From JAJCYL01 sp040222875 (lineage in GTDB: Bacteria; Bacteroidota; Bacteroidia; Cytophagales; Cyclobacteriaceae): a DNA stretch of 64,000 bases. The notes beneath the pieces were generated by a model, which made no database searches, was not told the origin of the DNA, and was given only the letters and a program-made list of their open reading frames with translations. The stretch spans positions 682,001 through 746,000 of the forward strand of contig JAVKCG010000004.1 of NCBI GenBank assembly GCA_040222875.1. Reading direction: 5' to 3'. How positions within the stretch are numbered: the stretch's first letter is position 1; every line of letters begins with the position of its first letter. Shown here in pieces: positions 16,781 to 24,200 of this stretch. Made by a program: the position numbers and the translations under genes.

Positions 16781-17605
16781 CTACAAATCTTTTCTGGTTA
16801 ACACCCTGTAAATCAAGGTAAGATAAATACCTAACCATGCGAGAACAATGGCCAGGTCTTTTATTGCCACTGTATCCTGTACTTCCATAAATACATATCT
16901 CTGGTAGGGAAACCTGATGAGGTTGTTAATGGCTTTAATGGGCCAATAGGGTGCTGTTGAAGCCAGCCAGCCAGGGATAAATGGATTGTGTTCAAAATTC
17001 ACAATCAGCACAGGCTCAAAAATGAGCGTGTACATAAACACGGTAACTATGGCAAAACCTGCTTTCTTCAGCAGAAGGGCAACAAGAAAGGCAAACGTGA
17101 GAAAAGTAACAGTCTCGATGAAGTAGACGGCCACAAACTCAAGTGAACCAAACATGTATCTGGTGCCTTGAACATGAGACCAAAGCATGCCGGTTACTAA
17201 ACCGATCACCAAAAGCACTAATGTTGCAATTAGTGATAGAATAATGATGAAGTTGAATTTTGAAATTAAAAATTCCTTCTTACTTAAGCCGTCAATTACA
17301 TTTTGTCGAAGGGTTTTATAACTGATTTCATTGGTGATAGAAATGATTACGATAAAAGAAAGTATCACCTTGAAAAAGGTGGCCATGTAAATAATGTTGT
17401 GCCACACATCCGGAAAATCGTAAAACGGGATGATGGTTGGGTCAAGGCCATCAAACTCTGCTCCACGGCTTTTTAGAAACTCCAGGAAAAACTGAACACC
17501 TGAGGCGACAATAACGACTCCCGTGAAATACATCACGATCAGCACCCAAAACACTTTGTAGTTTTTGAGTTTAAGCCACTCAACCTGAAATAACCTACCC
17601 ATCAT
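16781..17605 (-). CDS. ABC transporter permease (ABC-2 type)
   Basis: A 274-residue integral membrane protein with about six membrane segments, starting MMGRLFQVEWLKLKN, the usual N-terminus of ABC-2 permeases. The ATG at 17605 (or 17602) was chosen over an in-frame ATG at 17638 because it leaves only a short overlap with the ATPase gene. Hydrophobic segments lie in FWVLIVMYFTGVVIVAS, VILSFIVIISIT, FIIILSLIATLVLLVIGLV and near the C-terminus. It forms an exporter with the ATPase encoded directly upstream. Substrate unknown. Confidence 0.87.
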   Translation of the reverse strand: MMGRLFQVEWLKLKNYKVFWVLIVMYFTGVVIVASGVQFFLEFLKSRGAEFDGLDPTIIPFYDFPDVWHNIIYMATFFKVILSFIVIISITNEISYKTLRQNVIDGLSKKEFLISKFNFIIILSLIATLVLLVIGLVTGMLWSHVQGTRYMFGSLEFVAVYFIETVTFLTFAFLVALLLKKAGFAIVTVFMYTLIFEPVLIVNFEHNPFIPGWLASTAPYWPIKAINNLIRFPYQRYVFMEVQDTVAIKDLAIVLAWLGIYLTLIYRVLTRKDL

Positions 17606-18494
17606 GATCAGACAAAATTTTGAGAAACTCCTGTTCAAGATTACTCCTCTTTTGAGCGAGGTGTGATACTATTATATCCTTTTCAACCAGATACCTATTC
17701 AGTTCGGCACTTGTAACGTCTCCGTTTATACCAACCACAAAACCTGACTTATTATCTTCAAGCGTCAATTTTTTTGGCCAGTCTGCTAAAGCTGATTTCA
17801 GCAAATCCCGGTTATCACTGGCTACCTCAATTGAATTTTTAGAATTAAGAACCTCCTCTACTTCACCAGAATAAATTTGTTTGCCCTTTCTTAATATGGC
17901 AAAATGAGTGCACACTTTCTGCACTTCATCTAACAAGTGACTTGCTAAAATTATCGTTTTGCCTTTTTCAGCAATTTGTATAATTAGTTCCCTGATCTCA
18001 GCAATACCAGACGGATCAAGTCCGTTGGTGGGTTCATCCAAAATCATTACCGGTGGATCAGCCAACAAAGCTGAAGCGATGGCAAGCCGCTGCTTCATTC
18101 CCAGTGAGTAGGTTTTGAAGGCATCGTTTTTTCGTTCCAGCAACCCTACCCAATCAAGCACTTCATCAATTCTGGAATAACCACAATCTTTAATCTGTGC
18201 AATTATCTTGAGGTTTTTCCCTGCAGATAGATAAGGGTAGAAGCATGGTGTTTCCAATATGCTACCGATCTTCCGTCGGCTTTCATTTGACGGAGCCTGG
18301 CCAAACCATTTATATGAGCCAGAGGTTGGCTGAATGACATCCAGAATAACCCCCAGTGTGGTGGTTTTCCCGCTTCCATTTGGTCCTAGAAGACCAAATA
18401 CCTGCCCTTTATTAATTTCCAGGGATAGGTCGTTGACAGCTTTGAGCCTCCGGTATTTTTTGGTGAGGCCTTCAATTGATAATATGTTTTCCAC
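17595..18494 (-). CDS. ABC transporter ATP-binding protein
   Basis: A 299-residue ATPase with Walker A GPNGSGKTT, signature YSLGMKQRLAIASALL (C-loop LGMKQR), Walker B PVMILDEPTNGLDP and the H-loop ASHLLDEV. It belongs to the CcmA/drug-export-like group that pairs with ABC-2 permeases. The start is GTG at 18494, which shares one base with the stop of the preceding DUF4252 gene (TAGTG), so the two are coupled. The last 80 residues form the small accessory domain common in this group. Confidence 0.92.
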   Translation of the reverse strand: MENILSIEGLTKKYRRLKAVNDLSLEINKGQVFGLLGPNGSGKTTTLGVILDVIQPTSGSYKWFGQAPSNESRRKIGSILETPCFYPYLSAGKNLKIIAQIKDCGYSRIDEVLDWVGLLERKNDAFKTYSLGMKQRLAIASALLADPPVMILDEPTNGLDPSGIAEIRELIIQIAEKGKTIILASHLLDEVQKVCTHFAILRKGKQIYSGEVEEVLNSKNSIEVASDNRDLLKSALADWPKKLTLEDNKSGFVVGINGDVTSAELNRYLVEKDIIVSHLAQKRSNLEQEFLKILSDHDG

Positions 18495-19015
18495 TAATTG
18501 TCCTTCGATTCCCTTGCGTGTTCTAATCGTTCTTCCCGGCCGACCTCAAATACATCCAGTAGGTCGCCCTCGTTTAAAGTGTTAATCAATTCGGGGATTT
18601 TATGCACCCCAATATTACCAATCAGTTCGACTGCTATCATTCCTCTTTCATCAGCCATAAGGGCTATATATTCATCATCTTCCCGGGCCATTACATGCAC
18701 CACCTCCTCTTTGCCATCGATCACAACCATCTCTTCATAACCTTCTTCAGTGTAAAATTTATTTGCCAACTCCCGTATTTCCTTCCTATCTAAATCTGCT
18801 ACTTTAAAAAATTTCAGCTTATCAATGCCATTCACCAGTTCATCAAAACCTGGGTTTCTTTTAATGTTGATCATCCTTAATGTGCTTGCATAAAAATAAA
18901 GTTCAGCATCAAGAATATTGTCCTTTTTAATTGAGTTAAATAAATCACTTTGACCTTGGGATTGCATTGGGGTTAGTAAAGCCCCTATGAGTATTGTGAT
19001 GATTGAGATTTTCAT
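18494..19015 (-). CDS. Exported DUF4252 protein (second of a pair)
   Basis: A 173-residue protein with a signal peptide (MKISIITILIGALLTPMQSQGQ). The rest matches DUF4252: a central GIDKLKFFKVADLDRKEI region, a GYEEMVVIDGKEEVVHVMARED strand pair, and AVELIGNIGVHKIPELIN near the end. DUF4252 proteins are small exported Bacteroidota proteins commonly encoded beside an ECF sigma factor; their function is unknown. It is downstream of a terminator hairpin and coupled to the ABC ATPase, unlike its partner at 19071. Confidence 0.85.
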   Translation of the reverse strand: MKISIITILIGALLTPMQSQGQSDLFNSIKKDNILDAELYFYASTLRMINIKRNPGFDELVNGIDKLKFFKVADLDRKEIRELANKFYTEEGYEEMVVIDGKEEVVHVMAREDDEYIALMADERGMIAVELIGNIGVHKIPELINTLNEGDLLDVFEVGREERLEHARESKDN

Positions 19016-19023
19016 TTTGAGTT

Positions 19024-19056
19024 ATAAAAAGGGTCACTGTTAAGCCAGAGACCCTT
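19024..19056 (-). terminator. Terminator between the two DUF4252 genes
   Basis: On the minus strand the stem AAGGGTC/GACCCTT (19050-19056 and 19029-19035) closes a 14-nt loop with a small inner CTG/CAG pairing and is followed by TTTATAAC. It should reduce read-through from the sigma/anti-sigma/DUF4252 genes into the downstream DUF4252/ABC genes. Confidence 0.7.
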
Positions 19057-19070
19057 ATATTAAATACAAT

Positions 19071-19604
19071 TTAATTTCCATCTTCTTTGTGCCCATCCAG
19101 CTTGCGCAGATGATCAAGTGCATCAATCTTCATTTTGGATGCCAAACTCGTAATCTTTTTTAAGTCGATTTCACCATAAAGTGTCATCACATGAAATGAA
19201 TCATCAGCACCGGCTATCATCAGAAGTTCAGTTATGATTTTATCCTTCTCCTTGATCATAAACTCGAAATTGTCATTGCCGTCACGAACGGACATCAATT
19301 CTTCATAGCCTTTACCTTTTACTGTTGAAAGGGCACTTCTGTACTTCGCCATTCCCCCTGTGATGCTGTCACCAGATATTACCTTCAATCCCTTTAATTT
19401 ACTAATGGCTTCAAGGAATTCCTCCTCGTTTTCATCGCCAGTTTCTATGTCAGTGAACAGACTGAACATTCGGCTTGTTACGCTCACTTTGGTAAAGTTT
19501 TCGTCATCCAGGTAGCTGCTAAAGTATTTTGAAACAGCATCTTCCTGAGCATTGGCCCCGAGGCCAGCAAGTAATGTAATTATGATTAATCCTATCTTTT
19601 TCAT
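19071..19604 (-). CDS. Exported DUF4252 protein (first of a pair)
   Basis: A 177-residue protein with a signal peptide (MKKIGLIIITLLAGLGANAQ) and the DUF4252 layout: SYLDDENFTKVSVTSRMFSL, ISKLKGLKVISGD, GYEELMSVRDGNDNFEFMI and MTLYGEIDLKKITSL. It is a divergent paralogue of the protein encoded at 18494-19015 and lies directly downstream of the anti-sigma-like gene. Exported location is supported by the signal peptide; no activity is known. Confidence 0.87.
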   Translation of the reverse strand: MKKIGLIIITLLAGLGANAQEDAVSKYFSSYLDDENFTKVSVTSRMFSLFTDIETGDENEEEFLEAISKLKGLKVISGDSITGGMAKYRSALSTVKGKGYEELMSVRDGNDNFEFMIKEKDKIITELLMIAGADDSFHVMTLYGEIDLKKITSLASKMKIDALDHLRKLDGHKEDGN

Positions 19605-19633
19605 TTTGATTCTTGTTAATGTTTAATGATGCC

Positions 19634-20143
19634 TCAGTTGTTTGTATCCGCGGTTTCGAAATCAACATCAGCTACTTTTTCTTGTGCCTCACTGAATTGT
19701 CCCAATTTCATTGTAGCCTCCCGGCCCCTATTCATTTTTGTTGAGATAATCATTAAAGCTTCTTTTGTGGCCTCATATGCATCCTTTGGGTTATCAAAGG
19801 TGTCAGCCATTTCAGCATTAGACGACCCGAATGGATTTTTGAGTACAAGTGTCGCTACTATAATGCCAGACACAACGGCTGCAGCTTTCCAACTCACTAA
19901 AAACCTTTGTAGTGAAATAACCTTGACGTCTTTTTTCTCAATCCGGGAAAGAATTTTTTCATCAAAACTTTTATTCAAAAAATCATTGCTGGTTTTGTTG
20001 AAATATTTAAAAAGTTCTGATTCCTTTTCAAACCCCTGACTTAAGTTGCTTGCAAAAAAATCCTTTAGAAACCGCTCTTCTTCAAGAGTTGTTTCTGCCT
20101 TCCAGTATTTTTCTAATAGATATTTAAGCTCTTTCTGCTCCAT
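19634..20143 (-). CDS. Single-pass membrane protein, probable anti-sigma factor
   Basis: A 169-residue protein starting at the ATG at 20143 (MEQKELKYLLEKYW), which overlaps the sigma gene by 20 nt. The N-terminal half is a charged helical domain (LEEERFLKDFFASN, SFDEKILSRIEKKDV). One membrane segment follows (VSWKAAAVVSGIIVATLVL), then a short C-terminal part. Position directly after an ECF sigma gene and this topology indicate an anti-sigma or sigma-tethering function. It has no zinc-binding HxxxCxxC motif, so it is not a ZAS-type anti-sigma. Confidence 0.75.
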   Translation of the reverse strand: MEQKELKYLLEKYWKAETTLEEERFLKDFFASNLSQGFEKESELFKYFNKTSNDFLNKSFDEKILSRIEKKDVKVISLQRFLVSWKAAAVVSGIIVATLVLKNPFGSSNAEMADTFDNPKDAYEATKEALMIISTKMNRGREATMKLGQFSEAQEKVADVDFETADTNN

Positions 20144-20642
20144 GAATGTTAAGGTCAATTAACTGCTCACGTAATTTCTTTCTTGCCCTAAACAGGGTCA
20201 CTTTTACTGTATTTATGTCCATCTCAAGAATTTCAGCCATCTCCTGATAGCTATATCCCATCACATCACGAAGCTTCACAACCTCCTGCTGCTTTGCGGG
20301 TAACTCAGAAATAAGGTTTCCTATCATGTTTTGGATTTCATTGCTGATGGTATACTCTAATGGACTTGGGTCAAAATGAAAATGGCCAGATGCCTTTTCA
20401 ATTGATTCATTTTGATTGGCCTTTACCCTCAATTTGTCAATAGAAAGGTTTCGGATCATCCGCATGCACCACGCCTCTAAATTCTTGACGTCAACAAGGT
20501 CAATCCGGTGGTCCCACATTTTTAGCAATACTTCTTGCACAACATCTTCGGCTAATTCACGATGATTAGTGATGCTATAAGCAAACCGGAAATACTTGTT
20601 CTTTCCTGGAAGAACCTCGTTTTTAAAGGCCTCTAATGTCAT
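20124..20642 (-). CDS. ECF-type RNA polymerase sigma-70 factor
   Basis: A 172-residue sigma factor with region 2 (YFRFAYSITNHRELAEDVVQ, then EVLLKMWDHR and MIRNLSIDKLR) and region 4 (KQQEVVKLRDVMGYSYQEMA with DINTVKVTLFRARKKLREQL). There is no region 1 or 3, as expected for ECF factors. It is the first gene of a minus-strand cluster with an anti-sigma-like protein and two DUF4252 proteins. No consensus housekeeping promoter was found upstream; autoregulation by its own sigma is common in such clusters but cannot be seen here. Confidence 0.93.
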   Translation of the reverse strand: MTLEAFKNEVLPGKNKYFRFAYSITNHRELAEDVVQEVLLKMWDHRIDLVDVKNLEAWCMRMIRNLSIDKLRVKANQNESIEKASGHFHFDPSPLEYTISNEIQNMIGNLISELPAKQQEVVKLRDVMGYSYQEMAEILEMDINTVKVTLFRARKKLREQLIDLNIHGAERA

Positions 20643-20694
20643 TTTCAGAAGGGTGACGATTGAGGATAAATTTGGTTAACATGAAATTAGAAAA

Positions 20695-21822
20695 TTAAGT
20701 TGAGATCTTAGATTCAACGCATTCCTTGTATAATTCAATCAATTTACCTGAGGCTGTTTCAGAAGAGTAATTTTTAGCATGTTCATAACCTCTTTTTGAA
20801 AGATCATCCCTTAAGACTGAATCAGAAACGATCTGGTTAATGCAATTAGTCAAACTTTGCACATTGTTTACCTCAAAGAGGAGCCCTCCAGGGCCCACCA
20901 CCTCAGGCAGAGAGGTTGTATTTGCAACAAGAGCTGGTGTTTTACATGCCAGGGATTCAATTACAGGAATTCCAAAACCTTCGCTTAAGGATGGCAAAAT
21001 GGTGGCCATCGCCAGGCTGTAAATACAGCGGATTTCTTCTGCCGATGGGTTATCGATCTCGTTGATAAAAAGGATCCTGTCACTCAGCTTTGCCTCTGCA
21101 GTTTGTTTTTTGAGCTCAACTTCGTATGTGCCTGTCCCGACAATTACCAGGGAAACCTCACTATCTTTTAATGAATTTATAATCAGCTGGATGTTTTTAT
21201 ATTTTTCAAGCGCCCCCACATAAAGCATAAAGTGATCAGGAAGTTGAAACTTTTCTTTCACCTTAAGTTTCAGTTCAATAGATGAATTCTCGAACCATTC
21301 CTCACTTATTGAGGGACTAATTACCGTTGTCTTTTCTTTAGCCGGTGGATAAAAAGCCAACAAGCTCCTTTTGGTCCATTCGGAAACCGCAATGACCCGA
21401 TCAGCTCTTTTAATCGCTTGTAGAGCCTTCCACTGATAGATTTTTCTATCAATGAAGGGGTAATTTTGAGGGACCACATGCCAGTTAAAATCGTGGATGG
21501 TGACGACCATTTTGGCATTACCACCATTTTGCAGTGGTAATTCACCAGACAAACCATGATATATATCCAACCTGTCATGAGTTATCTCATTGCTGATACC
21601 GACACTTCTCCACCAAGCTGGTAAAAAATGCCGATCATGTCTAACCTGATTGAATTGACTGGCATCGTTCGCACTAACTAAGCCAGATTTAAGTTTGGGT
21701 GAATAACCAACGTAAAGGTTATCTGGGAAAAATTTGGTTAGCCCTGTAATTAGATTTCTGGAATAATTCCCAAGACCCCTTGAATTATAGAAAGCCCTTT
21801 TGGCATCAAAGCCAATGCGCAT
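20695..21822 (-). CDS. Glycosyltransferase family 4 (GT-B fold)
   Basis: A 375-residue transferase with the N-terminal MRIGFDAKRAFYNSRGLGNYS region, a middle YVGALEKYKNIQLII segment beginning the nucleotide-sugar domain, and the E-x7-E region LPSLSEGFGIPVIESLA with PEVVGPGGLLFE. Such enzymes add hexoses to lipid-linked saccharides or polysaccharides. Its ATG shares one base with the stop of the response regulator gene (TAATG), so expression is coupled to the two-component genes. No other polysaccharide gene is adjacent. Confidence 0.9.
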   Translation of the reverse strand: MRIGFDAKRAFYNSRGLGNYSRNLITGLTKFFPDNLYVGYSPKLKSGLVSANDASQFNQVRHDRHFLPAWWRSVGISNEITHDRLDIYHGLSGELPLQNGGNAKMVVTIHDFNWHVVPQNYPFIDRKIYQWKALQAIKRADRVIAVSEWTKRSLLAFYPPAKEKTTVISPSISEEWFENSSIELKLKVKEKFQLPDHFMLYVGALEKYKNIQLIINSLKDSEVSLVIVGTGTYEVELKKQTAEAKLSDRILFINEIDNPSAEEIRCIYSLAMATILPSLSEGFGIPVIESLACKTPALVANTTSLPEVVGPGGLLFEVNNVQSLTNCINQIVSDSVLRDDLSKRGYEHAKNYSSETASGKLIELYKECVESKIST

Positions 21823-22205
21823 TATGCAAGCAGTTTATTTTGAAGAATCTGCTGAGTAATGGGTTTCGATATAAAGTCTGCCACATCTTCATATTCCCTA
21901 GCTCTATTCCGGTCTTCTTCATCGATTGAGGAAGTGACTATGAAAATCTTTACGCTCTTTTCAAGATCGTTCTTGATTTTATCAAACGCATCCAAAAACA
22001 TCCATCCATCAGCAATTGGCATGTTTAAATCTAACATGATTATATCTGGAATTTCGCTGGCAGTTCTACCCAGGTAATTATATGCTTCATCGCCATTGAA
22101 AAATGACAATACATTATCATTGATTTCCATTGAACCTAAGTACTTCTTGACAATCCAATGAAACAATTGGTCATCATCTACTATGGCAATTGTTTTTTTA
22201 TGCAT
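21822..22205 (-). CDS. Stand-alone response regulator receiver domain
   Basis: A 127-residue CheY-like protein with the acidic pair D11/D12, phospho-acceptor D59 (IIMLDLNMPIADG), T91 (IVTSS) and K114 (ISKPI). It has no output domain, so it must act by protein contact. It overlaps the upstream kinase gene by 8 nt (ATGCATAA) and the downstream glycosyltransferase by 1 nt. Receivers of this kind in Bacteroidota often pair with PAS histidine kinases; the partner here is most likely the kinase encoded at 22198. Confidence 0.92.
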   Translation of the reverse strand: MHKKTIAIVDDDQLFHWIVKKYLGSMEINDNVLSFFNGDEAYNYLGRTASEIPDIIMLDLNMPIADGWMFLDAFDKIKNDLEKSVKIFIVTSSIDEEDRNRAREYEDVADFISKPITQQILQNKLLA

Positions 22206-24138
22206 CTTCCTGCTTTAGAGGGAATTTAATTATAAATGTCGTTCCTTTTTCGGGCTTGCTTTTCACTTCAATTTCTCCTCCGATAATTTCAATTTGATTT
22301 TTGATTAAAAACAACCCCACACCACGCTTTTCTTTATTAGAATGAAAAGTCTTTCCATACTTAAACAGTTTGTTTCCATGCTTTTTTAAATCAATTCCTA
22401 TTCCATTGTCTTTGAATTTCAAAATGGTTCGGTTCTCATCGATATGGGTTGAAGTTTTAATAGAAACAGGCTTATTCGGCTTGCTATATTTTAGGGAATT
22501 GCTCAGCAGGTTTAAGAGAATACTTTCCAGATAAACTCGGGGGACAACAATTTTATCTACCGTAAAATCTTCTGTAATGTTGGCCTGCTTTTCAATGAGT
22601 GTTCTGCTCAACTGAATTTTCACTTTGCTTAATGTTTCTTTAAAAAGTATCCGCTGGAATTGCAGCTTTTCCCCCTGCCTTATTTTCAGGATATCGTTTA
22701 AATCAGATACTGTTTGCAAGGCGCTATTAACGGTTTCTTCCATCTGACTAACCACTTCTTCCTTTTCAGCATTTGGGATATTTTTATGAATATCAAGAAG
22801 TGAGCTAAGATTGCTCATTGGCGACCGAAGGTTGTGTGAAACAATCTGGGCAAATTCCAGCAGTTGATCATTCCTTAGTTTCAATTCATTCGTTAGCTGA
22901 ACAAGCTGATTGTTCTTTTCAGTCAATTTTTCCTGAGCCCTTTGACTTCTGGAAATATCGGTGTAAGTACACAAGCCATAAAGCAGATCTCCAGAATTGT
23001 TAAAAATTGGGATAGAATTGACCAGTATCCAGACTCTTTCACGGTTCTCTTCTGGCAATACTCCCATTAACTCATCACTTACGGCATTGCCTGTATATAA
23101 AGTGCGAACAATGGGATATTCTTCTACTTGATATAATTTGCCATCTTCATGAATTACGTTCCACGAATCTGGCAAATGTGAAGTGCCCTGCCATTGTTCT
23201 ATTGTAAGGCCGAATAATTCATATGCGGCAGCATTGTATAAAAATGGCTTACCCTTAAGATCAAACATGGCCACCCCCACGTTCAGGTTCTTAATCACTT
23301 CCTTGAAACGATTTTCACTTTCGGCCAGGGCATTTTGATCTTCCATCCTTTTTGTGATGTCGTTCATCATACCAATCATGCGCTTGGCTTTACCGTCTAA
23401 ATTTGTAAAGAAACCGCGGTCGTGGATGTAGCAGAATGTTTGGTCTTTTCTCCGAAATCGATACTGGACATCATATGATTTAAGAGATTCTTGTGCTTTA
23501 TCAAGTAACTCAAAAGCCATTTCCTTATCATCAGGGTGTATAAGATCTCCCCAGGTATCTATGTCTCCCATCTCACCTGATGTATACCCCAAAACAGTCA
23601 CAATATCCCCACTCCATATTATTTTTCCGCTGGGTATATCATAGTCGTAGATTATTGCCCCTGCTGATTGTGCCACCAATTCATATTTGGTTTTCCAATC
23701 TTCCCTCTCCAGTTCAAGCTCTTTTTTTTCAGTTATGTCTTGGATCGTACCAGTCATAACTACAGAACCATCTGATTTGATAACGTCGCCGGTGCCTTCA
23801 ATCCAATGGAAGGTGCCGTCTGGCCATTTTACCCTGTGATGATTAAAGAATGATTTACCTTTTAGAATTGAATTTTGAATAAAATGATTTACTTCAGGCT
23901 TATCATCTGGGTGAACCAGTTCATAATAAGAATCGACTGTGCCATCGAATGATCTCGAAAATTCGTCGAAATAATCACTGACCTTTCCTGTAGACCTGAC
24001 TGTGTTATTTGTTAAATCAAACTCCCAAAGTGCCATTTTTGCACCGCTAAGCGCATTCCGGAGCCGGTTCTCCAGTTTAATTAAATCTGCATTCCCCCTA
24101 CTCTCAGGAGGATCGTTGAGTTTATCAGTAGAGTCCAT
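22198..24138 (-). CDS. Soluble multi-PAS sensor histidine kinase
   Basis: A 646-residue kinase without membrane segments. Three PAS domains are read: about 30-140 (LWEFDLTNNTVRSTG, HPDDKPEV, WIEGTGDVI), about 155-270 (GAIIYDYDIPSGKIIW, RKDQTFCYIHDRG) and about 280-400 (GVAMFDLKGKPFLYNAAAY). The PAC-like ends read GTIQDITEKK, GMMNDITKRM and GLCTYTDISRS. A short coiled coil leads to the H-box SHNLRSPMSNL (His near 434) and the ATPase with NLLSNSLKYSK, FKDNGIGIDL and KRGVGLFLIK. It probably phosphorylates the downstream receiver. The signal is cytosolic and unknown. Confidence 0.93.
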   Translation of the reverse strand: MDSTDKLNDPPESRGNADLIKLENRLRNALSGAKMALWEFDLTNNTVRSTGKVSDYFDEFSRSFDGTVDSYYELVHPDDKPEVNHFIQNSILKGKSFFNHHRVKWPDGTFHWIEGTGDVIKSDGSVVMTGTIQDITEKKELELEREDWKTKYELVAQSAGAIIYDYDIPSGKIIWSGDIVTVLGYTSGEMGDIDTWGDLIHPDDKEMAFELLDKAQESLKSYDVQYRFRRKDQTFCYIHDRGFFTNLDGKAKRMIGMMNDITKRMEDQNALAESENRFKEVIKNLNVGVAMFDLKGKPFLYNAAAYELFGLTIEQWQGTSHLPDSWNVIHEDGKLYQVEEYPIVRTLYTGNAVSDELMGVLPEENRERVWILVNSIPIFNNSGDLLYGLCTYTDISRSQRAQEKLTEKNNQLVQLTNELKLRNDQLLEFAQIVSHNLRSPMSNLSSLLDIHKNIPNAEKEEVVSQMEETVNSALQTVSDLNDILKIRQGEKLQFQRILFKETLSKVKIQLSRTLIEKQANITEDFTVDKIVVPRVYLESILLNLLSNSLKYSKPNKPVSIKTSTHIDENRTILKFKDNGIGIDLKKHGNKLFKYGKTFHSNKEKRGVGLFLIKNQIEIIGGEIEVKSKPEKGTTFIIKFPLKQEDA

Positions 24139-24200
24139 AGCGATGACACTAACCTTCTAAATATATTAAGAATACTTAGAATATAACTACCGTACTGCTG

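Noticed and set aside
19626..20039. A 137-codon plus-strand frame
   Set aside because: It is antisense to the anti-sigma-like gene; the opposite strand has the membrane segment and operon context, this one only Ser/Phe-rich shadow sequence.
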